The notes beneath the pieces were generated by a model. The model did not search any database. It worked only from the letters and a program-made list of their open reading frames with translations, and was not told the DNA's origin. A stretch of DNA of 8,071 nucleotides, taken from positions 1 to 8,071 of the forward strand of contig JAQXNW010000118.1 in the NCBI GenBank assembly GCA_029098205.1, written 5' to 3'. Positions within the stretch are counted from its first letter, which is position 1; every line of letters starts with the position of its first letter. This document shows positions 1 to 5,568 of the stretch, piece after piece. The translations under genes were made by a program, and so were the position numbers. Source of the DNA: Eubacteriales bacterium (GTDB lineage: Bacteria > Bacillota > Clostridia > Peptostreptococcales > Anaerovoracaceae).

Positions 1-1
1 G

Positions 2-415
2 TTTGTCGTCGATCTTCTGCTGAAGATGGGTTACGGAAAGGCGGATTTTGGCAGTCACGCAACTGTAGCATCAGGTGATGACGGAATCGACGGTATCATC
101 ATGGAAGATAAGCTCGGTTTTTCCCTTATCTACATGCAGGCGAAAGAGTGGGCACTAGATAAAGTCGTAGGGCAGCCGGATATACAGAGCTTTGTTGGAG
201 CGATAGCAGGCAAGAAAGGTGACGGACTTTTTGTTACGACCGCGAAGTTTTCACAGAAGGCAAAGGATTATGCACATACGCACCATATCATTCTGATTGA
301 CGGAGAGCGTCTTGCTAATCTGATGATCGAGTATAACTTCTGTGTATCGACTCGGAAGACTTTTGAAATACAATCTGTGGACACGGATGCGCTTGCGGAA
401 TATCAGGATGATTGA
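2..415 (+). CDS. mrr: Mrr-type restriction endonuclease, C-terminal part (gene starts before the window)
   Basis: The frame is open from the window edge, reading FVVDLLLKMGYGKADF before the first internal ATG at 26, so the start lies upstream; the ATG at 26 is inside the domain and is not the true start. The visible 137 residues are an Mrr_cat domain of the PD-(D/E)xK nuclease superfamily. Seen are the glycine-rich GDDGIDG with the presumed metal-binding Asp (codon 89-91), the strand LGFSLIYMQAK with the Q-x-K catalytic pair (137-145), VGQPDIQSFVGAI, and the terminal IILIDGERLANLMIEYN block. Most family members have GDGGIDG; here one Gly is Asp. Such enzymes cut modified or foreign DNA, usually after binding through an N-terminal winged-helix domain, which would be outside the window. 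It is followed on the same strand by type I modification genes, which suggests a shared defence island. Family call is secure; target specificity cannot be told. Confidence 0.9.
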   Translation, partial: FVVDLLLKMGYGKADFGSHATVASGDDGIDGIIMEDKLGFSLIYMQAKEWALDKVVGQPDIQSFVGAIAGKKGDGLFVTTAKFSQKAKDYAHTHHIILIDGERLANLMIEYNFCVSTRKTFEIQSVDTDALAEYQDD

Positions 416-471
416 ACCTATTAACGTTTTCATACCTTTTAACGATAGCTATACCTTTTAACGATTACATC
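416..471 (+). repeat. Three tandem 18-19 bp repeats (iteron-like) after mrr
   Basis: Three head-to-tail units begin at 416, 434 and 453: ACCTATTAACGTTTTCAT, ACCTTTTAACGATAGCTAT and ACCTTTTAACGATTACATC. The core ACCTWTTAACG is shared by all three and the last two are identical over 13 bases. They start one base after the mrr stop and end 12 bases before a strong ribosome binding site. A spacing near two helical turns would put bound proteins on one face of the DNA, so an operator or recombinase/accessory-factor site is possible. The function is inference; the repetition is seen directly. Confidence 0.6.
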
Positions 472-482
472 TTCTCACAGGA

Positions 483-488
483 AGGAGG
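483..488 (+). promoter_or_regulatory. Strong ribosome binding site before ATG 497
   Basis: AGGAGG inside a longer purine run, GGAAGGAGGGG, lies 8 bases before an ATG at 497. It also touches a GTG at 490 that is in frame with the hsdM body, but at a spacing of one base that GTG is not a credible start. The site therefore serves the short frame beginning at 497, not the methyltransferase frame. Confidence 0.55.
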
Positions 489-496
489 GGTGCAAA

Positions 497-667
497 ATGC
501 CAGGAACAGCAACAGCAGGAAGAATATCGTTCTTTCCTTTTGCTTACAGTTTTCAGCCGCAACCGGACACACTACAAACACCGGAATCCCTTTATTTCAG
601 GCTTTTTCGCCCATTTCTGTGCAGGGGTCTACATACAGCGATTGTATCAAAGACGGTAGGAAGATAG
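497..667 (+). CDS. Short ORF with strong RBS, 56 codons, unrecognised
   Basis: The ATG has one of the best ribosome binding sites in the window. The product begins MPGTATAGRISFFPFAYS and is rich in Phe, Pro and Arg, with no family I recognise. It stops at TAG 665-667, just inside the start of the hsdM homology, in a different frame. The most likely reading is a translation start left over from another gene, or from the original hsdM leader region, now joined by deletion to the hsdM body. A genuine small protein is possible but unsupported. Confidence 0.25.
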   Translation: MPGTATAGRISFFPFAYSFQPQPDTLQTPESLYFRLFRPFLCRGLHTAIVSKTVGR

Positions 668-2034
668 ATCCGACCTGTGGCTCCGGAGGATTTCTTATCA
701 AGGCATTTGAATATGTGCGTGAGAAAATAGAAGCTGATGTCAGGTCACAGAAAGAAAAACTGAGAGCATCTCTTGAAGGAGATGACTTTGACAGCAAGCC
801 GGAAAAAGAACAGATAGAAATCAGCGACAAAATTGATGAGATGCAAACGGCATTAAATACTGAACTCGATACATCTATCGAAGGAAGCCGCATGTATCAG
901 CTTTCCCGGAATTGTATTTATGGAACGGACGCAAATCCTCGTATGGCTCGAACGTCCAAAATGAATATGATTATGCACGGCGATGGTCACGGCGATGTAC
1001 ATCATCACGATGGTCTGCTCAATATCAACGGTATATTTGAGAAAAGATTCGATGTAATTCTGACAAATCCGCCATTCGGTCAGAATGTTGACCGTAATCA
1101 GCTTATCTCCGAGGCTGATCGCTTTACTGATGAGGAGATGAAGAGAAAATACAAAGCCAAATATGGGAAGGCCTATGATGAAGCTCTTAAGCAGGTTGAT
1201 GACCACATTGGCAAGTCACTGCTTTCGCTTTATGATCTTGGCAGCACGAGTACCCTCACGGAGGTTCTTTTTATGGAGCGGTGTCTCCGTCTTCTCAAAA
1301 AAGGCGGACGTATGGGTATGGTTCTCCCGGAAGGTGTACTTAACAACAAAAACCTTGCTGCAGTCAGAGAGTATTTTGAGGGGCGTGCAAAACCGATCCT
1401 TATATGCTCCATACCGCAGGATGTTTTTATTGCCGCCGGAGCAACTGTTAAACCGAGCCTTGTTTTCATGCGCAAATTTACTGCGGATGAAGAAGCCGAA
1501 TACGACAAATGTAAGAAAGAGGCGGCTATTGAGATTACGGCACTGCATCAAACAGAGGTAGATTCTTTGACAGAGACTATCGCTACTTGTGATGCTCAGA
1601 CAGATTCTCTTAAGGATGATCTCAAGGATGCGCGAGGCAGACTGAAACAAGCTAAGAAGGACAAAAAGGACACTTCTGCTATCGAGGCAAACATTGCTTT
1701 TATTCAGCAGAAGCAAAAGAATAACAAAGACGCGAAGAAAGCAGCGGAAAAAGCACTGGTCGATTTGAAAAAGCTGATAGACGACGAGATCAAGCCCGTT
1801 GTAAAGAAAAAATTCGACTATGATATTCCAATCGCCAAGGTCGAAGACGCAGGAATTACTACAACTGGTGCAGCATCGGAAGGAAATCAACTTCCGGCAT
1901 TGGTAGAAGAATACAAAGATTACCGTATAAATAATATGTTGTGGGCATTAAAGGAATGTGTAGTAGAATACGGACTGAACTCTGATGGTTTATATTGCCG
2001 GTATATTGCTGATAAGGAGGACAGAAGGCTATGA
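652..2034 (+). pseudogene. hsdM: Type I methyltransferase subunit HsdM, 5'-truncated, probably inactive
   Basis: HsdM transfers a methyl group from S-adenosylmethionine to adenine N6 in a complex with HsdS. Homology begins abruptly at GRKIDPTCGSGGFLIKAFEY, which holds SAM-binding motif I (667-693), followed by the N6-adenine motif IV NPPFG (about 1066-1080), the block LLKKGGRMGMVLPEGVL and the family-typical DVFIAAGATVKPSLVF. A Lys/Asp/Glu-rich coiled coil follows (about 1470-1800), then DYDIPIAKVEDAGITTTGA near the C-terminus. The whole N-terminal HsdM region, normally some 150-200 residues or more before motif I, is missing. The frame stays open upstream to a TTG at 412, but those 80 residues look nothing like HsdM and have no fitting ribosome binding site; the strong RBS upstream serves another frame. 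The end overlaps hsdS by ATGA. Without the N-terminal domain and a good start, activity is doubtful, although the rest is undamaged. Confidence 0.8.
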
Positions 2035-3392
2035 TTTTAACCGCTAAAAAGTTTTCTGTCTTCAAAGATTGGAACATTGACATGATCCTATTCTCGAAAG
2101 AACTTCGCAGCACATTTCCTTTAGTAAGACTCGAAGATATCCTGACGCCGAGAAAAGAAAAAACAAAGCCATGTGATATACCTTTGGACAGGAAAATTGT
2201 TTCAAAAATCCGTTTTTCGGATGGGAAAGTGTCCTTTAAAGACAGATCCATTAAAAACGATATGAACAAATCGCATCTCAACGATTTGTTGGTTTCTAAT
2301 ATCAACTTTGAGAAAGGCGCTTTCGCCATCAATACATGGGGAGAGATATACGCTTCTACTGACTATACTTCTTATATTGTTGATGCAAAAAAGACAATTC
2401 CTGCGTACTTGTTTCTTTCCTTGCGCTGTAAGATTTTTATGGACTATGTAGCCTCTGTAAAGCCAAAGGGAATGAAAACTCGCGCTCGTTATGATTTCAT
2501 TAAGAATTTTGAAATACCTGTACCTTCTATCCCAGAGCAACAGGAAATTCTCAAAGCATACCACGCTACCCTTGCTGAGGCTGATGACAACATTGAAAAG
2601 GGCAACAGCTTCAGTGATGGTTTGCTGTTTGATATCCAGTCCGAAGTTTCTAATTTAAAGAAGCAGGAAACACAGAAAATATCTGCTACAGAATCTATAA
2701 TGCAGATTATTCCGTTTACATCTACGCGAAGATGGGAGGTAGGCTACATACTAAAAGAAGGACGTCTTGACAATGTATACGGAAGTTTTAAATGCACAAG
2801 CTATAGTATAAATGACCTGCAAACCGAGTCTTTGTTTGGTTTATCCGTAAAGGCTTCACCCTCTCAGAAAAAAGGAATGATTCCAGTTCTTAGGATGTCT
2901 AATGTTATAAACGGCGAGATAGATTATTCCGAGTTAAAATATCTTCCGCTAAAACGTGCTGTTACAGATAAAGAACCGGGTAAATGGCTTCTGAGGGACG
3001 GTGATTTTCTAATTACAAGAACTAACGGTAGCAAAGACTTGGTTGGCAAAGCAGCGGTATTTCACAGTAAGGATGTTTATACTTATGCATCGTATTTAAT
3101 TCGATACCGCTTCAATACATCTATTGTTTTACCGGAATATGTAAATATTCTATTTATGACCCCTCTTGTGAGAGAACAAATAGCCGTCATGCGCAGACAA
3201 GGCGGCGGTCAGTACAACTTGAATAGCGATGAAATCGGAGCAATCAGAATCCCAGTTCCGTCAATCCCGGAACAGCAAGCTATCATTGATAAGTATTATT
3301 CCACGAAGGACGGCTCAAATACATACTATGATAAGGCACACGAGTTAAGGGAAAAAGCTGCATCTGATTTTGAAAAGCGTATATTCTCTTAG
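2031..3392 (+). CDS. hsdS: Type I restriction-modification specificity subunit HsdS
   Basis: HsdS recognises the bipartite DNA target and docks two HsdM copies. The 453-residue protein has the expected two halves: TRD1 (about residues 28-160) and TRD2 (about 240-405), each followed by a conserved helical spacer opening with the same ten residues, IPVPSIPEQQ, at 162-171 and 407-416. It ends with ASDFEKRIFS, the usual HsdS tail. RRQGGGQYNLNSDEIGAIRIP before the second repeat is typical of TRD ends. Length fits a full subunit. The ATG overlaps the hsdM stop (ATGA), with AAGGAGG ten bases upstream, so translation is probably coupled. The two repeat regions encode the same peptide with different codons, so recent domain duplication or shuffling is not suggested. 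The target site cannot be predicted. Confidence 0.92.
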   Translation: MILTAKKFSVFKDWNIDMILFSKELRSTFPLVRLEDILTPRKEKTKPCDIPLDRKIVSKIRFSDGKVSFKDRSIKNDMNKSHLNDLLVSNINFEKGAFAINTWGEIYASTDYTSYIVDAKKTIPAYLFLSLRCKIFMDYVASVKPKGMKTRARYDFIKNFEIPVPSIPEQQEILKAYHATLAEADDNIEKGNSFSDGLLFDIQSEVSNLKKQETQKISATESIMQIIPFTSTRRWEVGYILKEGRLDNVYGSFKCTSYSINDLQTESLFGLSVKASPSQKKGMIPVLRMSNVINGEIDYSELKYLPLKRAVTDKEPGKWLLRDGDFLITRTNGSKDLVGKAAVFHSKDVYTYASYLIRYRFNTSIVLPEYVNILFMTPLVREQIAVMRRQGGGQYNLNSDEIGAIRIPVPSIPEQQAIIDKYYSTKDGSNTYYDKAHELREKAASDFEKRIFS

Positions 3393-3431
3393 ATGACAAC
3401 CTTATGTTGAATGAATTTGTGGTGACAATGC

Positions 3432-4388
3432 ATGAACGATGATGAATTTATTAATGTTGGTAACAAGCTATGCTCTTCATTAACTATAGTGCTGAAAAAT
3501 GAGGGAATCCTCGGAGGTCCGCATTCTGCTATATTCGACTATGATTTCAATGGCAATGTTTTGCACATAGGAATTGAGCAATGTATTGTAAGAACTATAA
3601 ATATATCGGTGGATTCGCCGATGACGATGAGCAATCTATGGGGTTTCTACACCGTAATTGAACGTTTACTTATGCTTCTTGACGGGCGATTTTATATCAT
3701 AGAATCTGCCACTTTTACGGGAGATGCTTGCTCAGAAACTGATTATTATTCATATGCACAGGAGTGCCAGTCAAGAAGATTGTCGTACTGCAAAACTGAT
3801 CCTGCTTATTGTCATTCTGACCATGTATTTCTGATGTATGACACGGTTATATCACCTGAGTTACTCTCAAAATGGATTCAGCTGCAAGACGAGTTGGATA
3901 TCGTCCATCAAGTAGCCTTATACAATATAGCTGATACCGGGATAACACACGATGTGAAATGTGCAAATTTAATCGAATGCCTTGAACCGATGGTAGAAAT
4001 CATAGGTTTATATGACAGCTTTTTCCAGAGTTTAAAACCCGGCGAGAAAACGACAACATTGAAAATGTGTATTGATGCTGTCATCTCAAAATACGGGCAA
4101 GATATCTTTGCTGAAGAATACAACGCTAACAAAGGCAACTTTCTTCAAACTCTTGTCGATACAAGAGTTCGCATCATGCACATTAAAAGGAATCAGCCGA
4201 CAGAAAAACATTTATCCGGCGCGGAATCGATTCTGTATTTGGTTAAACTCTGTCACCTTTACAGAGTGGTACTTCTTTCGCTGCTCGGAATCGACTATGC
4301 GCGGTATCAAACAGCAGTCGTGAAATCTGTAGGTCGATGGAACTCTTGGAACGGTGTACTAACCAACTTCATAAATACAATAAAATGA
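3432..4388 (+). CDS. HEPN-domain protein, ApeA-like, candidate defence RNase
   Basis: The protein has 318 residues. Its C-terminal third (about 185-287) fits an all-helical HEPN domain of the ApeA type: EPMVEIIGLYDSFF, a helix ISKYGQDIFAEEY, then FLQTLVDTRVRIMHIKRN and a final helix pair ending LYRVVLLSLLGI. The segment R245-VRIM-H250 matches the R-x4-6-H motif that forms the active site in HEPN ribonucleases. Residues 1-180 are mainly beta-strand and contain several Cys/His, with no catalytic motif I know; in ApeA proteins this part is thought to be the sensor. No signal peptide or membrane segment is seen, so it should be cytoplasmic. The ATG at 3432 is bounded by an in-frame TGA at 3423-3425; its ribosome binding site is poor. 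It starts 39 bases after hsdS with no clear promoter of its own, and a terminator follows at once, so it probably shares the operon. Domain assignment is from motif pattern only; the RNase role is inference. Confidence 0.75.
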   Translation: MNDDEFINVGNKLCSSLTIVLKNEGILGGPHSAIFDYDFNGNVLHIGIEQCIVRTINISVDSPMTMSNLWGFYTVIERLLMLLDGRFYIIESATFTGDACSETDYYSYAQECQSRRLSYCKTDPAYCHSDHVFLMYDTVISPELLSKWIQLQDELDIVHQVALYNIADTGITHDVKCANLIECLEPMVEIIGLYDSFFQSLKPGEKTTTLKMCIDAVISKYGQDIFAEEYNANKGNFLQTLVDTRVRIMHIKRNQPTEKHLSGAESILYLVKLCHLYRVVLLSLLGIDYARYQTAVVKSVGRWNSWNGVLTNFINTIK

Positions 4389-4390
4389 AA

Positions 4391-4434
4391 AAACGACCAT
4401 GCAGGAGCATTTCACTCTTACATGGTCGTTCTTT
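4391..4434 (+). terminator. Hairpin terminator of the restriction operon
   Basis: A 10-bp perfect stem, AACGACCATG (4392-4401) against CATGGTCGTT (4421-4430), encloses a 19-base loop and is followed by CTTTAA. A-rich sequence precedes it, as in a two-way terminator. It begins three bases after the HEPN gene stop. The loop is long and the T-run short, so strength is uncertain. Confidence 0.65.
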
Positions 4435-4435
4435 A

Positions 4436-4532
4436 AGTTGTCCCGCTTGAAGAAGGTCGGTTCAAATTTGCTTGTTTTGGCAAATCCCTAAGTTCAACCC
4501 TCTAACGCCGGTGGCTTTTTAAATCAAGACAC
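4436..4532 (+). other. Non-coding stretch between the operon terminator and the AraC remnant
   Basis: No convincing ORF is seen on either strand. There is a small inverted repeat, ATTTGC with GCAAAT about ten bases on, and a GCC-GGT-GGC-TTTTT motif (4507-4520) whose three-base stem is too short to be called a terminator with confidence. The likely junction between the defence island and the AraC/tRNA locus falls here, because AraC homology begins just after it. Confidence 0.35.
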
Positions 4533-4726
4533 GTGCTATTTACCGTTTACTTCCGATATGAATCGGCTTGGAAATTCCAAGATGCTTTCTCCGGTACGAA
4601 TTTAAGCATCGAAAAAATCGCAGATCTCTTGGACTACAGCGGCAGCAGCAACTTTTACAAAGCGTTCCGCGAGTACTTCCACGCTTCTCCCCCCACGAAT
4701 TCACGGCATCTTCCCGGAAATCTTGA
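4533..4726 (+). pseudogene. AraC-family transcriptional regulator, C-terminal remnant
   Basis: The translation LSIEKIADLLDYSGSSNFYKAFREYFHASP (4602-4694) is the second helix-turn-helix of an AraC/XylS DNA-binding domain, with the family IA..L.YS..SNFY.AFR.YF..SP pattern. Everything N-terminal is missing, and about 20 residues upstream match only loosely. After SP the frame breaks in a run of six C (4689-4694): skipping two C gives SPHEF and then a TGA at 4724-4726, the natural ending for this family, whereas the uncorrected frame runs on into the tRNA. The remnant therefore has both a 5' loss and a frameshift. The restored stop overlaps the -35 box of the tRNA promoter, so this gene was probably the original upstream neighbour of the tRNA. 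Confidence 0.75.
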
Positions 4727-4751
4727 AAATCAACGGTTCGGATGGTATACT
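4723..4751 (+). promoter_or_regulatory. Promoter of tRNA-Arg
   Basis: TTGAAA (4723-4728) and TATACT (4746-4751) are separated by exactly 17 bases, a near-consensus sigma-70/sigma-A promoter. It sits 12 bases before the mature tRNA 5' end, so the 5' leader would be only a few bases long. Confidence 0.85.
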
Positions 4752-4763
4752 TTCTTTGGTTAC

Positions 4764-4836
4764 GCACCAGTAGCTCAGGGGATAGAGCGTCGGTTTCCTA
4801 AACCGTGCGTCGGGTGTTCGAATCGCCTCTGGTGCA
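4764..4836 (+). tRNA. tRNA-Arg (anticodon CCT)
   Basis: The 73 bases fold as a full cloverleaf. The acceptor GCACCAG pairs with CTGGTGC and A is the discriminator. The D arm is GCTC-AGGGGATA-GAGC, the anticodon loop TTCCTAA gives anticodon CCT (reads AGG), the variable loop is five bases, and the T arm GGGTG-TTCGAAT-CGCCT includes a GU and a UG pair. The outermost anticodon-stem pair is T-T, a minor mismatch. No CCA is encoded (TCA follows), so it must be added by nucleotidyltransferase. tRNA-Arg genes for rare AGG codons are frequent integration sites for mobile elements, and the surroundings here fit that. Confidence 0.95.
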
Positions 4837-4843
4837 TCACTAG

Positions 4844-4887
4844 AAAAGCCTTGCAAACGCTGAATTTTAGCGATGCAAGGCCTTTTT
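4844..4887 (+). terminator. Terminator of tRNA-Arg
   Basis: GCCTTGCA (4848-4855) pairs with TGCAAGGC (4874-4881), the stem is extended inward by CGCT/AGCG (4858-4861 with 4869-4872), and CTTTTT follows. An AAAA before the stem can pair with the T-run. This is a textbook intrinsic terminator beginning just after the tRNA. Confidence 0.92.
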
Positions 4888-4935
4888 ATTAACGAAAGCC
4901 GAGCGGAATCGAATCATCATTTTATGCCGTTTAAT

Positions 4936-4966
4936 ACCGTTTTGATGTGGAAACGGTGTGGAAACG
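4936..4966 (+). repeat. Short direct and inverted repeats downstream of the tRNA
   Basis: TGTGGAAACG occurs twice, at 4946-4955 and 4957-4966, an 11-base step of about one helical turn. ACCGTTT (4936-4942) and AAACGGT (4951-4957) form an inverted repeat over the first copy. The cluster lies about 100 bases after a tRNA, where recombinase arm or accessory sites of integrated elements are often found. No integrase gene is visible in the window, so this role is a guess. Confidence 0.4.
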
Positions 4967-5014
4967 ATTTTATCCAATCAATTATTACAACATAAAAAGA
5001 GTACCGATCGCATC

Positions 5015-5317
5015 CTATTTTACTTCTTCTATCAGCTTCTGATACATCTTCATCAACTCCGCGACACAGTCTGATTCGGACATTTTTGTCGAGAATCCGT
5101 ACGCAGCCATGACTGCACGGTCATTATTCTGATGTGCTTTTCTCAGTTCTGGCGTCATTGTCAATGGATCATAAAATCTATCCGGGTAAAGATCCCGTGC
5201 ATTAAGAATACCTTGAGCAGTATGCTCGATTGTAGCCTTCTGCGCAGGTGTTGGCGCGGGCCAAGGGAAGTTATTATAGACTGCTGGGGAGTATCGGTAT
5301 CCTTTGAAAATTATCCG
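5015..5317 (-). pseudogene. MmeI-like DNA methyltransferase (restriction-modification), C-terminal remnant
   Basis: The minus-strand frame gives 100 residues with the characteristic end of MmeI-like class I SAM-dependent methyltransferases: YRYSPAVYNNFPWPAPTP, then IEHTAQGILNARDLYPD, FYDPLTMTPELRKAH and NDRAVMAAYGF, finishing EVK before TAG at 5015-5017. The homologous part runs from about 5303 down; an in-frame TGA at 5318-5320 closes the frame upstream and no start codon or ribosome binding site is present. The catalytic domain with motifs I and IV, normally many hundreds of residues upstream, is gone. It is thus the 3' stub of a large restriction-modification gene pointing towards the tRNA, cut off by whatever sequence begins near 5318. 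Such enzymes methylate adenine and, in MmeI itself, also cut DNA; this stub can do neither. Confidence 0.82.
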
Positions 5318-5328
5318 TCAAAGTGACA

Positions 5329-5368
5329 CCGCCGAAAGCCGGGCGCTCACTCGGCGGCTTTCGCCGCC
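5329..5368. repeat. GC-rich overlapping hairpins, possible terminator
   Basis: Several pairings compete. CGAAAGCCG (5333-5341) can pair with CGGCTTTCG (5355-5363), CCGCCGA (5329-5335) with TCGGCGG (5351-5357), and GGCGGC (5353-5358) with GCCGCC (5363-5368) around a four-base loop that reads GAAA on the minus strand. On the minus strand this lies across the stop codon of the short ORF 5347-5460, so it may be its terminator, but no good T-run follows. It also sits at the edge of the MmeI-like stub. Confidence 0.45.
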
Positions 5369-5460
5369 TGCCTGAGGATCTCAAGAGAACGGGCCGCGTC
5401 TTCCGTGAAGTTCTGTGTATTCGACTCTACGCGGGCCGCTTCCGTCATAGCAAAGAACAC
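5347..5460 (-). CDS. Possible small Ala/Glu-rich ORF, 37 codons
   Basis: A minus-strand frame starts with GTG at 5460 (GGAG five bases before it) or ATG at 5448. It encodes MTEAARVESNTQNFTEDAARSLEILRQAAKAAE after the ATG, amphipathic helix-like and protein-like in composition. I recognise no family. It stops within the GC-rich hairpins. A TATAAT and a 26-bp palindrome lie just upstream. It could be a true small protein, or the end of a longer gene whose body was lost. No translational evidence beyond the weak start signals. Confidence 0.3.
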   Translation of the reverse strand: MFFAMTEAARVESNTQNFTEDAARSLEILRQAAKAAE

Positions 5461-5490
5461 TCATACTCCGTTTCGCAGCTTCCTCCGCCG

Positions 5491-5529
5491 ATTATATTGT
5501 GCCATTATTCCGCAATATTGCGGAATAAT
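5491..5529 (-). promoter_or_regulatory. Perfect 26-bp palindrome beside a TATAAT, candidate operator/promoter
   Basis: The left arm ATTATTCCGCAAT (5504-5516) is exactly the reverse complement of the right arm (5517-5529), with no spacer. Seven bases further on the minus strand comes TATAAT (5496-5491), so a bound dimer would cover the -35 region of a minus-strand promoter. No good -35 box is seen, which fits either a regulated promoter or none at all. There is no T-run on either side, so a terminator for the nitroreductase, which ends 40 bases away, is less likely. Confidence 0.5.
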
Positions 5530-5568
5530 AACAGGATACGATCGCAGTGCCGGGAGCATCTCACTATA

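Noticed and set aside
416..471. CRISPR array
   Set aside because: The repeats are tandem with no unique spacers of 30 bases or so, and no cas genes are present.
412..651. N-terminal extension of the hsdM frame from a TTG at 412
   Set aside because: The residues do not resemble any HsdM N-terminus, the TTG has no ribosome binding site and overlaps the mrr stop, and the GTG at 490 is too near the purine run. The frame is probably open by chance.
1216..1890. Long minus-strand ORF opposite hsdM
   Set aside because: Cys/Phe/Leu-rich low-complexity translation that mirrors the coding strand of hsdM; no start signals or family resemblance.
4507..4520. GCC-GGT-GGC-TTTTT as a terminator
   Set aside because: A three-base stem is too short to be credible.
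4843..4936. Second copy of the tRNA 3' end (attachment site)
   Set aside because: A TCGAATCATCA stretch near 4910 resembles the T loop only over a few bases; no real duplication of the tRNA 3' end is visible in the window.
5504..5529. Palindrome as the nitroreductase terminator
   Set aside because: The arms would form a stem, but no T-run follows on either strand, so an operator fits better.
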